Positions 16,741 to 24,557 of a stretch of 42,838 nucleotides of DNA are shown here, piece after piece. Position numbers and translations under genes: made by a program. The notes under the pieces were generated by a model. It worked only from the letters and a program-made list of their open reading frames with translations, made no database searches and was not told the origin of the DNA. The number at the start of each line of letters is the position of its first letter. Within the stretch, counting starts at the first letter, position 1. Origin of the DNA: an uncultured Pelagibacteraceae bacterium (lineage in GTDB: Bacteria > Pseudomonadota > Alphaproteobacteria > Pelagibacterales > Pelagibacteraceae); the NCBI GenBank assembly GCA_902620265.1, contig CACNHI010000004.1, forward strand, positions 1 to 42,838. The letters run 5' to 3'.

Positions 16741-17181
16741 TTAAATCATTTGTAATCCAACACCAGTTTTTGGATATGTATAAAGATTATAATTCGCTGT
16801 TAATTCACTTCCAGCTTTAATATCTTTTGCAGCAACCATAAAAAAATATTTTGCATCAGGTTTTTCTTGTAAATTAAAAAATACATTTTCGCCATCGTTA
16901 TCATTTCCTGGAAATTTTTTTGTGGTAGCGTCTACATCTAAAACATCTCCAAACTTTAGTTTTGGTAAAGAGTCTGTTACCATTCTAACAACAGTTGGAT
17001 CATCAGAATGATTGTAAAATCCTCCTAAAGGAGTTCTGATATATTTATTTTCAAATTGTTCATCTCTTATATGAGTGACACCTATAAATGTATTTTTTTT
17101 TATATTAACATTGGTAAATAAACCTAATCCCTCAATAGGTGAGTTTTTTATTGTTAATCCGTCTGGCAATGGCCTATACAT
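16741..17181 (-). CDS. SET-domain protein
   Basis: A 146-residue protein made almost entirely of a SET-like domain. SPIEGLGLF (15-23) is the N-terminal strand pair, GGFYNHSDDPT carries the NHS motif that contacts S-adenosylmethionine, and GSELTANYNLY carries the C-terminal ELTxxY element. SET proteins usually methylate lysine side chains, and bacterial stand-alone examples have few known targets. It lies between alanine dehydrogenase (15 bases) and the flavin/folate enzyme (13 bases) in the taurine operon. A metabolic partner or protein target within that pathway is therefore likely, but none can be named. Confidence 0.85.
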   Translation of the reverse strand: MYRPLPDGLTIKNSPIEGLGLFTNVNIKKNTFIGVTHIRDEQFENKYIRTPLGGFYNHSDDPTVVRMVTDSLPKLKFGDVLDVDATTKKFPGNDNDGENVFFNLQEKPDAKYFFMVAAKDIKAGSELTANYNLYTYPKTGVGLQMI

Positions 17182-17196
17182 TAATTACCCTTTTTG

Positions 17197-18312
17197 TCAG
17201 TTAATTGCTTTGTAGGGTGAAACATAGCTGTGTCCAAAAACATCTGCTACTGCTTTATATGTCACATCGCCCTTACAAACATTTAGCCCTGCAAGAAAAT
17301 TTTTATCTTCACTAAGAGCTTTTTTATATCCATGTTTAGCTAACTTATTTAAAAAAGGGAGAGTTGCTTTGTTAAGTGCGAAGGTTGAAGTTCTTGGAAC
17401 TCCTCCAGGCATATTCGCAACACAATAGTGTACAATATCATCCACTATATATGTAGGATTTGCATGTGTTGTTGGTTTACTTGTTTCAACACATCCGCCT
17501 TGATCGATTGCAACATCAACAATAACTGAACCACGTTTCATATTTTTTAACATTTTTTTTGTTATCAATTTTGGTGCCTCTGCCCCAGGTATCAAAACTC
17601 CACCAACCAACAAATCACACTCAGCAATTAATTTATTTAAGTCGCACTTATCACTAAGTTCAGGTATAATTTTATCACCAAACATATCAACTAATTGATC
17701 AAGTCTTTCTTGAGACTTATCAACTACATGAACTTTTGCTCTCATTCCGGTGGCAATTATAGCAGCATTCTCTCCAACAACACCACCACCAAGTATTACA
17801 ACGTCTGCAGGGTCTCCTCCCGGAGCACCACCCAATAATACACCACGCCCCTTTTGATTTTTTTCTAAACAATGTGCGCCAGCCTGAACAGACATTCTTC
17901 CTGCAACTGCACTCATTGGTGCTAATAATGGTAGTCTTCCATTATTGTCTGTGACTGTTTCATAAGCAATACAAACCCCTTTAGATTTAATTAAACCATC
18001 TGTTAGCTCTTTTGCAGCAGCAAGATGCAAATAAGTAAATATAATTTGACCTTCTTTGATCATTTTAACTTCATTTGCTAATGGTTCTTTTACTTTTACA
18101 ATTATTTCAGAGTCGTTAAATATATCTTCAGCTTTTTTAACAATTTTTGCTCCAGCATCTTGATATTGTTTATTTTCAAAACCTGCTTCGTAACCACCAT
18201 TGTATTGCACTAAAACTTCATGACCGTTTTTAATGAGATCTCTAACACTATCGGGTGTTAAACCTATTCTATTTTCTTGTGGTTTGATTTCTTTAGGAAC
18301 ACCAATTTTCAT
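17197..18312 (-). CDS. ald: Alanine dehydrogenase
   Basis: A 371-residue NAD-dependent L-alanine dehydrogenase, full length. The N-terminal MKIGVPKEIKPQENRIGLTP, YLHLAAAKELT with the catalytic histidine near 96, the Rossmann motif ILGGGVVGENAA (about 174-185), and the NMPGGVPRTST segment are diagnostic. It oxidises alanine to pyruvate and ammonium. Placed 17 bases after the aminotransferase, it should regenerate the pyruvate used as amino acceptor in taurine transamination and release taurine nitrogen as ammonium, as in the known Tpa/Ald route. A strong ribosome-binding site precedes it. Confidence 0.96.
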   Translation of the reverse strand: MKIGVPKEIKPQENRIGLTPDSVRDLIKNGHEVLVQYNGGYEAGFENKQYQDAGAKIVKKAEDIFNDSEIIVKVKEPLANEVKMIKEGQIIFTYLHLAAAKELTDGLIKSKGVCIAYETVTDNNGRLPLLAPMSAVAGRMSVQAGAHCLEKNQKGRGVLLGGAPGGDPADVVILGGGVVGENAAIIATGMRAKVHVVDKSQERLDQLVDMFGDKIIPELSDKCDLNKLIAECDLLVGGVLIPGAEAPKLITKKMLKNMKRGSVIVDVAIDQGGCVETSKPTTHANPTYIVDDIVHYCVANMPGGVPRTSTFALNKATLPFLNKLAKHGYKKALSEDKNFLAGLNVCKGDVTYKAVADVFGHSYVSPYKAIN

Positions 18313-18315
18313 ATT

Positions 18316-18320
18316 CCTCC
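18316..18320 (-). promoter_or_regulatory. Strong Shine-Dalgarno site of ald
   Basis: GGAGG on the minus strand, followed by AAT and the ATG at 18310-18312. Canonical sites like this are uncommon in this window, which suggests strong translation of alanine dehydrogenase and confirms its start. Confidence 0.7.
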
Positions 18321-18329
18321 AAATGAAAA

Positions 18330-19676
18330 TTAATTTTTTTTGCTTTTTGAATAGTTTGTTATCCCTGTTCTTAATTTTTCTATAATTTCATCAATGTGTT
18401 TTTTCTCAGATATAAACATTGGAGCTATTATTAGACAATCTCCAGTAGCTTTAAAGTTTACACCTGCCTCATAACAGTGTTTGAATGTTGTTAGACCTGC
18501 TACGCCTGGCTTTTTATCCATTTTAATATCAATTCCTCCCATCATTCCGTATCCTCTTATATTGTCTACAACATCAATGTCTTTTAATGAGAATAAACCT
18601 TCTTGGAAATAAGGAGACATTTCTTTTGCTCTTTTAAAAATATCATCTTTCTCAATAATGTCTTGTACTGCAAGAGCTGCTGCAACTGAGATTGGAATTC
18701 CAGAATAAGTATAACCATGAAATAACTCTATTGTACCCTTTGGTGCATTGTCTACTATGCCATCATAGATTTCATCTTTGCAAGCAACTACACCCATTGG
18801 ACTTATTCCATTTGTTGTTGCTTTTGCCATGGTCATAATATCTGGTGTAACACCAAACTCTTGTGAACCAAACGCAGAACCCATTCTCCCCCAGCCAGTA
18901 ATTACTTCATCAAAAATTAAAAGTATTCCATGCTTGTCACATATTTCTCTTAATCTTTGCAAATATCCTTTTGGTGGAACAAGTGTTCCAGTAGAACCTG
19001 CAACTGGTTCTACAATACATGCAGCAATATTTTCTGAACCAAAGTTTATGCAAATTCTCTCTAAATCATCTGCCATTTCAGCTCCTGTATCTGGTTGGCC
19101 GCTTACAAACTTATGCTCTGGTAAATGAGTATGCCTCATATGTAAAACACCAGGCATTAATACACTTGCAAATGTTTTTACGTTATTAATCATTCCACCA
19201 ACAGAGGTAGCGCCAATATTCATGCCATGGTAAGCTCTCTCTCTACCAACAAATCTATATCTGTGGCCCTCACCTCTTGCTTTATGATAAGCAATAGCAA
19301 TTTTGATTGCCGTTTCAACTGCTGTAGATCCACATATTGTATAAAATATTTTATTTAAATTTCCTGGTGTATGTTTTGAAATTTTTGTTGCTAAGTCGAA
19401 TGATCCACCAAAACCTTGTTGGAAAGGTTGACAATAATCTAATACATTTAATTGATTTGTAATTGCATCAATAATTTCTTTTCTACCATGGCCTAAAGGA
19501 TTGCAGAACAATCCTGAACTTGCGTCTATCATGGTTTGGCCTTCGTGATTTTTTAGATAACAACCTTTAGCTTCTGTAATTAGTCTAGGTCTTTCTTTAA
19601 AATCTTTATTAGATGTAAACGGCATCCAATGTTCGTTAAGAGAATTGGGAATTTTTGTTTTATTATCTGTACTCAT
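18330..19676 (-). CDS. tpa: Class III aminotransferase, probable taurine:pyruvate aminotransferase
   Basis: A 448-residue omega-aminotransferase fold. Motifs are GSTAVETAIKIA (116-127) for PLP phosphate binding, FDEVITGWGR (255-264) with D256 binding the PLP nitrogen, and MAKATTNG with the Schiff-base lysine K285. EPVAGSTGTLVPP (223-235) is also typical. By sequence alone it could be a beta-alanine, taurine or other omega-amino acid aminotransferase. Its place in front of alanine dehydrogenase and head-to-head with tauABC argues for taurine plus pyruvate giving sulfoacetaldehyde plus alanine. The downstream enzyme, sulfoacetaldehyde acetyltransferase (Xsc), is not in this window. Confidence 0.85.
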   Translation of the reverse strand: MSTDNKTKIPNSLNEHWMPFTSNKDFKERPRLITEAKGCYLKNHEGQTMIDASSGLFCNPLGHGRKEIIDAITNQLNVLDYCQPFQQGFGGSFDLATKISKHTPGNLNKIFYTICGSTAVETAIKIAIAYHKARGEGHRYRFVGRERAYHGMNIGATSVGGMINNVKTFASVLMPGVLHMRHTHLPEHKFVSGQPDTGAEMADDLERICINFGSENIAACIVEPVAGSTGTLVPPKGYLQRLREICDKHGILLIFDEVITGWGRMGSAFGSQEFGVTPDIMTMAKATTNGISPMGVVACKDEIYDGIVDNAPKGTIELFHGYTYSGIPISVAAALAVQDIIEKDDIFKRAKEMSPYFQEGLFSLKDIDVVDNIRGYGMMGGIDIKMDKKPGVAGLTTFKHCYEAGVNFKATGDCLIIAPMFISEKKHIDEIIEKLRTGITNYSKSKKN

Positions 19677-19796
19677 AATTTTTGTAGATATTTAGTTTCT
19701 AGACTAATTATTAATTTTTAACTAGAAAATTTTCTTAGTTTAACACTTAGATAAAATTATACAACCTTAGATTGTTTAATCAAATTCTGAAGCTTA

Positions 19797-19831
19797 AATT
19801 AAACTAAATGATCATTTACATCAGTTTAATT
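19797..19831. promoter_or_regulatory. Candidate operator in the taurine divergent promoter
   Basis: The 199-base gap 19677-19875 between the divergent tpa and tauA genes must hold both promoters. It contains a nested palindrome: AATTAAACT (19797-19805) and its exact reverse complement AGTTTAATT (19823-19831) flank a 17-base spacer that starts with the perfect 12-base palindrome AAATGATCATTT (19806-19817). The symmetry suggests a regulator-binding site near the tauA promoter. No regulator gene lies beside it. High A+T makes chance palindromes more likely, so this is a moderate call. Confidence 0.4.
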
Positions 19832-19875
19832 TTGAATTTAAATATACATATAAATAATAATGAAAAAGGGGAAAA

Positions 19876-20817
19876 ATGAAAAAAATAATTAGTTTTCTTC
19901 TAGGTTGTTTTGTTGCTTTAAACTTAACTATTTCTACTGCAAATTCTGCAGCAAATGAAGTTAGAGTGGCTTACTTTCTAGAATGGCCAAGTCCAAATTT
20001 AGAGGACATGATGAAAAAAAACTTTGCAAAAGCACTTGGTGTGCCAGTTAAATGGACTAACTTCACAAATGGTGGAGCTATGACAGATGCAATGCTAGCA
20101 GGTGACATTGATATTTCTTATTCTCAAGGATTAGTACCTTTTATAAACGCTGTTAAATCTAAAGCACCAATCAAGCTTGTAGATATAGCAATGGAATATG
20201 GAATGGGTGGAACAACTTGTGTAACATCTAATGCATCCGGTATTACAAAAGCTAATGCTACTGAATTAGAAGGTAAAAAAGTTGCTGTTCCGTTAGGAAC
20301 AATGGCTGAGTATGTTTTCGATGAAAGTATGAAAGTAGTCGGTGCTGATAGAAAAAAAATGGATATCATTCAAATGGATCCTGAAGAAGGGGCTGCTGCT
20401 TTAGTAAGCGGTGATGTTGTGATGGCATGTTTATTTGGTGGTAACTCTATTAAAGCTGCAACTGCAGTTGGATCTAGATTACTTACTGTTCAAGAAGCAA
20501 GAGATGCTGGAATACTTGGAATAGATATTACTTCAGTAACTACAAAGTTTATGAAGGAAAATCCTGGTATGCTTAGAACTTTTATTGAAGTAACTCATGA
20601 AGCAAATGCAAGATATAGAGCTGGAAAAAGTGATATGAATGCAATGTCAAAAGCTTCAGAAATGAAAGTTGCTGATATGAAAGAAACTTTAAGTGGATTC
20701 AAATTTCTAACACCTGAGGAAACTAAACAGTCTATGGAAAGTGGAAATCTTGATGCATTCCTTAAAGGAATGGGAACACCAAGAGGAAACGTAGATACTA
20801 GTTTCTTACCTCTATAA
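19876..20817 (+). CDS. tauA: Taurine ABC transporter, periplasmic binding protein
   Basis: A 313-residue solute-binding protein of the SsuA/TauA (NMT1-like) family. A Sec signal peptide covers about residues 1-27 (basic start, hydrophobic core, cleavage near NSA-AN). Mature motifs include YFLEWPSPN, GGAMTDAMLAGDIDISYSQG and GKKVAVPLGTMAEYVF, matching TauA-type binding proteins. It captures taurine in the periplasm and delivers it to TauBC. GGGG at 19868-19871 lies 4 bases before the ATG. Base composition is less A-rich than the neighbouring sugar genes, as expected for a highly expressed protein. Other small sulfonates could also be ligands. Confidence 0.9.
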   Translation: MKKIISFLLGCFVALNLTISTANSAANEVRVAYFLEWPSPNLEDMMKKNFAKALGVPVKWTNFTNGGAMTDAMLAGDIDISYSQGLVPFINAVKSKAPIKLVDIAMEYGMGGTTCVTSNASGITKANATELEGKKVAVPLGTMAEYVFDESMKVVGADRKKMDIIQMDPEEGAAALVSGDVVMACLFGGNSIKAATAVGSRLLTVQEARDAGILGIDITSVTTKFMKENPGMLRTFIEVTHEANARYRAGKSDMNAMSKASEMKVADMKETLSGFKFLTPEETKQSMESGNLDAFLKGMGTPRGNVDTSFLPL

Positions 20818-20840
20818 TTTGAAGGTAAATTAAAATTTAA

Positions 20841-20877
20841 TAGGCGCCAATTTTTTAAATTGGTGCCTATTTTTTTT
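20841..20877 (+). terminator. Rho-independent terminator/attenuator between tauA and tauB
   Basis: A 13-base stem, TAGGCGCCAATTT (20841-20853) pairing with AAATTGGTGCCTA (20857-20869) with a single G:U pair, a 3-base loop, and then eight T residues (20870-20877). It is the clearest hairpin terminator noticed in the window. It lies 23 bases after tauA and 25 bases before tauB on the same strand, so it should let most transcripts end after the binding protein and lower transporter-subunit output. Confidence 0.88.
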
Positions 20878-20902
20878 ATTTAAATTTTTATATAAAGCAT
20901 TT

Positions 20903-21700
20903 ATGAGCGATCTTGTTTCTCAAAATTTAAATATGATTTTCAAATCTCCAAAAGGAGAAACCGTTCATGCATTAAAAGATTTAAATTTCACAATAAAAAA
21001 GGGAGAGCTTTTAACTGTTTTAGGTCCTTCTGGTTGTGGAAAAACTACACTCTTAAATATTGCAGCAGGCTTCATAAGACCGACATCTGGAACTATTACA
21101 TTGGGTAGAAATGAAATTAATGGACCGGGAGTTGACAGAGGCATGGTATTTCAACAAGGCGCATTATTCGAATGGTTAACAGTTGCTGAAAACGTAAACT
21201 TTGGACTTAGAATGAAAAAAGAAGATCCTGTTTCAACTGCTAAAAAAGTTGAAGAGTGGTTAGAAATAGTTGGTCTTAAAGGTTTTGGTAATACTCCTAC
21301 TTATCAATTATCAGGCGGGATGCAACAAAGAGTAGCTCTTGCGAGATGTTTAATTAATGATCCAGATTTAATTTTGATGGATGAGCCTTTGGGGGCACTT
21401 GATGCTTTAACAAGAGAAAAAATGCAGTCTCTAGTTTTAAAAATTTGGAAAGAAACTGGAAAAACAATTATTTTAATTACTCACTCAGTTGAAGAAGCAT
21501 TGTTACTTGGTGAAAGATTATATGTGATGGCTCCAAGACCAGGAAGAATTCATAAAGAATACAATCTTCCTTTTGCAGAAATGGGTTTGAAAGAAGATTT
21601 AAGAGAAATAAAAAAAAATAAAGAATTTTCACAAAAAAGAGAAGAAATCCTTGAAATGATCTGGAACATGGAAGAGGAAATTATGGGGAAAGATAATTAA
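20903..21700 (+). CDS. tauB: Taurine ABC transporter, ATP-binding protein
   Basis: A 265-residue ABC ATPase of the nitrate/sulfonate/taurine subgroup. Walker A GPSGCGKTT (43-51), the signature LSGGMQQRVALARC, Walker B LILMDEPLGALD and the switch histidine in ILITHSVEEA are intact. It energises taurine import from the cytoplasmic side together with TauC. Its stop is directly followed by the tauC ATG at 21701. Expression is probably set below tauA by the hairpin at 20841. Confidence 0.93.
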   Translation: MSDLVSQNLNMIFKSPKGETVHALKDLNFTIKKGELLTVLGPSGCGKTTLLNIAAGFIRPTSGTITLGRNEINGPGVDRGMVFQQGALFEWLTVAENVNFGLRMKKEDPVSTAKKVEEWLEIVGLKGFGNTPTYQLSGGMQQRVALARCLINDPDLILMDEPLGALDALTREKMQSLVLKIWKETGKTIILITHSVEEALLLGERLYVMAPRPGRIHKEYNLPFAEMGLKEDLREIKKNKEFSQKREEILEMIWNMEEEIMGKDN

Positions 21701-23626
21701 ATGTTAACTCAAATATTAACTTTTCTAATATTCTTCGCTGTAGTTGGTTGTATTCTATATGGACGAAGATTAATAAGGACTGAAAAAGTAGATGCAGTAT
21801 TTGGAAATCCCGAAAGAGCTTTAGGTGGTACTCACTGGGTAATTGTTGGAAGTAGCTTTTTACTTTTAATTTGGCTCTATTATTCTTGGGATATTGCTAA
21901 AGGATTTTATCCAAAATCTGCAAATGAACTGTGCCAAGTTGCAAAAGTGAATGACTCTCTTCTCGGATTGAAATATCAATTCCCAATTGAGCAAAGAGAG
22001 TTTAAAAGCACTTCACAAATCAAAAAAGAGAATAAAAATTTAAAATTAATTCAAAATGAAATTCAAAATTCTGAGGAACTAAATAGCCAACAAAAAACAA
22101 TACTAATTAGTTACATAAGTAAAACTAATCAACTCATCCCATTACTTACAAATGAAGATTTATTAGAAATTGAGACCAAACTAAAAATAGATGATATCAC
22201 TGGAAAAATTAATCTATTAACTGAAAATTTCCAAAAACCTGATTACCCGTTTGAAACTGAGCAAGAGTTCAATGAAAGACTGAAAGCTGTAGATGATGAA
22301 GGTGGTTGGGGTATTACTAAAGTAGATGCTGGGTCAGGATCTATTGAAAATACGTTAGAGGTACCTTTGGTGCCTGCAACAAATAGGGGTTTAAAATTTC
22401 ATGCCGCCGCCCAAGAATTAAATTTAATAAGTGATGAATTTTTTAAGTTAAGAAATCATAACCCTCAATTTAAAAGCAAGATTAAAGAGCTAAAAGAGGA
22501 AATTAAATCTTATAGAAAAGGCTTAAGTGATAGTGAGGAAGTTGCTTCAACATACGCAAAGAATATTGTTAAGATTGCTAGAAGAATTGAATTTGCAAGT
22601 ATCTATCCTCCGAATTCATTAGATAAGATGCAGGCAGCAATTGTCAAATTTGATAATGCTCAAAAAAAGGAACAAGGTGGATTGAGATTAATCGATATTT
22701 TATTATTTCCTGCAGGAACTATCGTTGCTAGTGGTCCTAGTTGTTCAGAACAAGGATCAGGTAGATGGCTACCTAAACCATCCGATACTTTCAATAAATT
22801 CATATTAATGTCAAAACCAAGTGTGGGATACAAAGATATTCCTCTATTGTGGATACAAATGGTTGATGTGAGTAAAATGATTGGCTTCATTTTGCCAGAC
22901 TGGATTGCAGACGTTTTACCGGGTGAATATCCTGTTCATACTAAAGATGGAATAGTAAAACAGAACTTCAAAGGTGGAGTTCTAAAAATTGTAACTGGTG
23001 ATTTTAATTTGTTTAAAATACCTGTGCCTTATGGACATATTTGGGATTCTTTTTTAAGAGTTTTTCTTGGATTAGTTTTTGGAATATTAATTGGTGTACC
23101 TCTTGGTCTATTTATGGGATTAAATAGATTTGCAAAAGGATTTTTTGATCCTTTAATTGAACTTTACAGACCTGTTCCTCCACTCGCATGGGCCCCACTT
23201 ATTATTTCGGTTTTAGGAATTGATAATACAGGAAAAGTTTTTTTACTATTTATGGTATCATTATCAATAATGATAATTTCAGCAAGAGCGGGGGCATCGG
23301 GGACACAATTATCTAAGATACATGCTGCTCACTCATTAGGTGCTTCAAAAAAACAAATATTAAGACATGTAATATTTCCAAATTCCTTACCCGAAATACT
23401 CACGGGTATAAGAGTAGCAGTTGGTATGTGCTGGGGAACGTTGGTAGCTGCTGAATTTTTAGCAGGAACAACAGGAATAGGGTTCGTTGAAAATGTTGCA
23501 AAAAAATATTTTCAATATGAAGTTATATGGATAACTATTTTTATTATGGGAATGTTAGGTCTTTTGTTTGATGTAACACTACGTAAAATAATCGATAAAA
23601 CTATACCATGGCGTGGAAAAGGCTAG
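21701..23626 (+). CDS. tauC: Taurine ABC transporter permease with a large N-terminal extension
   Basis: A 641-residue protein, more than twice the usual ~275 residues of TauC. The standard BPD_transp_1 permease occupies about 442-641, with the EAA loop in AAHSLGASKKQILRHVIFPNSLP. In front of it are two membrane segments (about 4-22 and 46-63) and a roughly 350-residue hydrophilic region. That region is charged and partly coiled-coil-like (about 90-140), and was not recognised as a known domain. If the second segment ends outside, the region would be periplasmic and could dock TauA. The whole frame is open without breaks, so it is a genuine fusion. It is probably the only permease subunit for tauAB. 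Confidence 0.88.
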   Translation: MLTQILTFLIFFAVVGCILYGRRLIRTEKVDAVFGNPERALGGTHWVIVGSSFLLLIWLYYSWDIAKGFYPKSANELCQVAKVNDSLLGLKYQFPIEQREFKSTSQIKKENKNLKLIQNEIQNSEELNSQQKTILISYISKTNQLIPLLTNEDLLEIETKLKIDDITGKINLLTENFQKPDYPFETEQEFNERLKAVDDEGGWGITKVDAGSGSIENTLEVPLVPATNRGLKFHAAAQELNLISDEFFKLRNHNPQFKSKIKELKEEIKSYRKGLSDSEEVASTYAKNIVKIARRIEFASIYPPNSLDKMQAAIVKFDNAQKKEQGGLRLIDILLFPAGTIVASGPSCSEQGSGRWLPKPSDTFNKFILMSKPSVGYKDIPLLWIQMVDVSKMIGFILPDWIADVLPGEYPVHTKDGIVKQNFKGGVLKIVTGDFNLFKIPVPYGHIWDSFLRVFLGLVFGILIGVPLGLFMGLNRFAKGFFDPLIELYRPVPPLAWAPLIISVLGIDNTGKVFLLFMVSLSIMIISARAGASGTQLSKIHAAHSLGASKKQILRHVIFPNSLPEILTGIRVAVGMCWGTLVAAEFLAGTTGIGFVENVAKKYFQYEVIWITIFIMGMLGLLFDVTLRKIIDKTIPWRGKG

Positions 23627-23632
23627 GAATCC

Positions 23633-24517
23633 ATGCGATTTTTTGATTGTACAACTTATTTTGATGAAGAGCTAATGATGGATGTACGATTTAATTTATT
23701 AGATAAATTTGTAGAAAAATTTATTGTTGTTGAATCAATTTATTCACATAGCGGGATTAAAAAAAAATTAAACTTCAAAATAAATAATTATAGTAAATTT
23801 AAAGATAAAATAGTTTATCTCGTAATTGAAAACGAACCAGAAGGTATTCTAGAACTCAAAAATGATAAAAACGACTCGGCTATTAAAAGAATTAATAGTT
23901 TAAAAAGAATAGAACAGTCATATAATTTCATGTTCAAGGGTATCCAAGACGCAAATGATGAAGATATTATTTTGTTAAGCGATAATGATGAGATACCAAA
24001 TTTAAAAAAATTAAGCAGTAATTTTCTAAAACAAAAGATTTTAATTTTTGAACAACTTCTTTTTTATTACAAGTTTAATTTGTACTATGACTATATTCCT
24101 TGGTATGGAACAAAAGGTTGCAAAAAGAAAAAACTAAAATCTTTTTCGTGGTTAAGAAATTTAAAAAATAAATCATACCCTTTTTGGAGAATTGACACCT
24201 ATTTTTCAGAATTAAAATCTACAAACGTAGAAATAATTAAAAATGGTGGTTGGCATTTTACTAATATTAAAACCCCGGAGCAAATATATGAAAAATTAAA
24301 CAATTACGGACATCATAATGAATTTGAGAGTTCAGGAGTAACATTAGACAATATAAAGGATCATATTAAAAAAAAAGTTGTTACATATAATCATAAGGCA
24401 GATCAATCCAAACAGGATAAATATAATTTTGAGTATAAATTAAAAAAAGTTGATGAAGCTTTACTACCAGATTATTTGATAGAAAATAGAGATAAGCTCA
24501 ATAAATGGTTTGATTAA
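23633..24517 (+). CDS. Family 17 glycosyltransferase-like protein
   Basis: A 294-residue protein of the GT17 (beta-1,4-N-acetylglucosaminyltransferase-like) family. MRFFDCTTYFDEELMMDVRF at the N-terminus, IVVESIYSHSG (31-41), LLSDNDEIP with the DxD-like D117/D119, and GGWHFTNI are hallmark segments of bacterial GT17 members found in polysaccharide loci. AGGA precedes the ATG with 4 bases between. It begins only 6 bases after the tauC stop, so taurine-transporter transcripts may run into this island. It opens the second sugar cluster. Donor and acceptor are unknown. Confidence 0.85.
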   Translation: MRFFDCTTYFDEELMMDVRFNLLDKFVEKFIVVESIYSHSGIKKKLNFKINNYSKFKDKIVYLVIENEPEGILELKNDKNDSAIKRINSLKRIEQSYNFMFKGIQDANDEDIILLSDNDEIPNLKKLSSNFLKQKILIFEQLLFYYKFNLYYDYIPWYGTKGCKKKKLKSFSWLRNLKNKSYPFWRIDTYFSELKSTNVEIIKNGGWHFTNIKTPEQIYEKLNNYGHHNEFESSGVTLDNIKDHIKKKVVTYNHKADQSKQDKYNFEYKLKKVDEALLPDYLIENRDKLNKWFD

Positions 24518-24557
24518 GGTATTGATATAAATCTCTTAACAAAATATATCTAATTAT

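Noticed and set aside
18778-19128. 116-codon frame opposite the aminotransferase
   Set aside because: It is a shadow of the class III aminotransferase, which has all PLP-site motifs.
19677-19875. Glycine-type riboswitch ahead of the taurine genes
   Set aside because: No conserved aptamer-like helices were recognised; the gap is very A/T-rich and its only clear structure is the palindrome at 19797.
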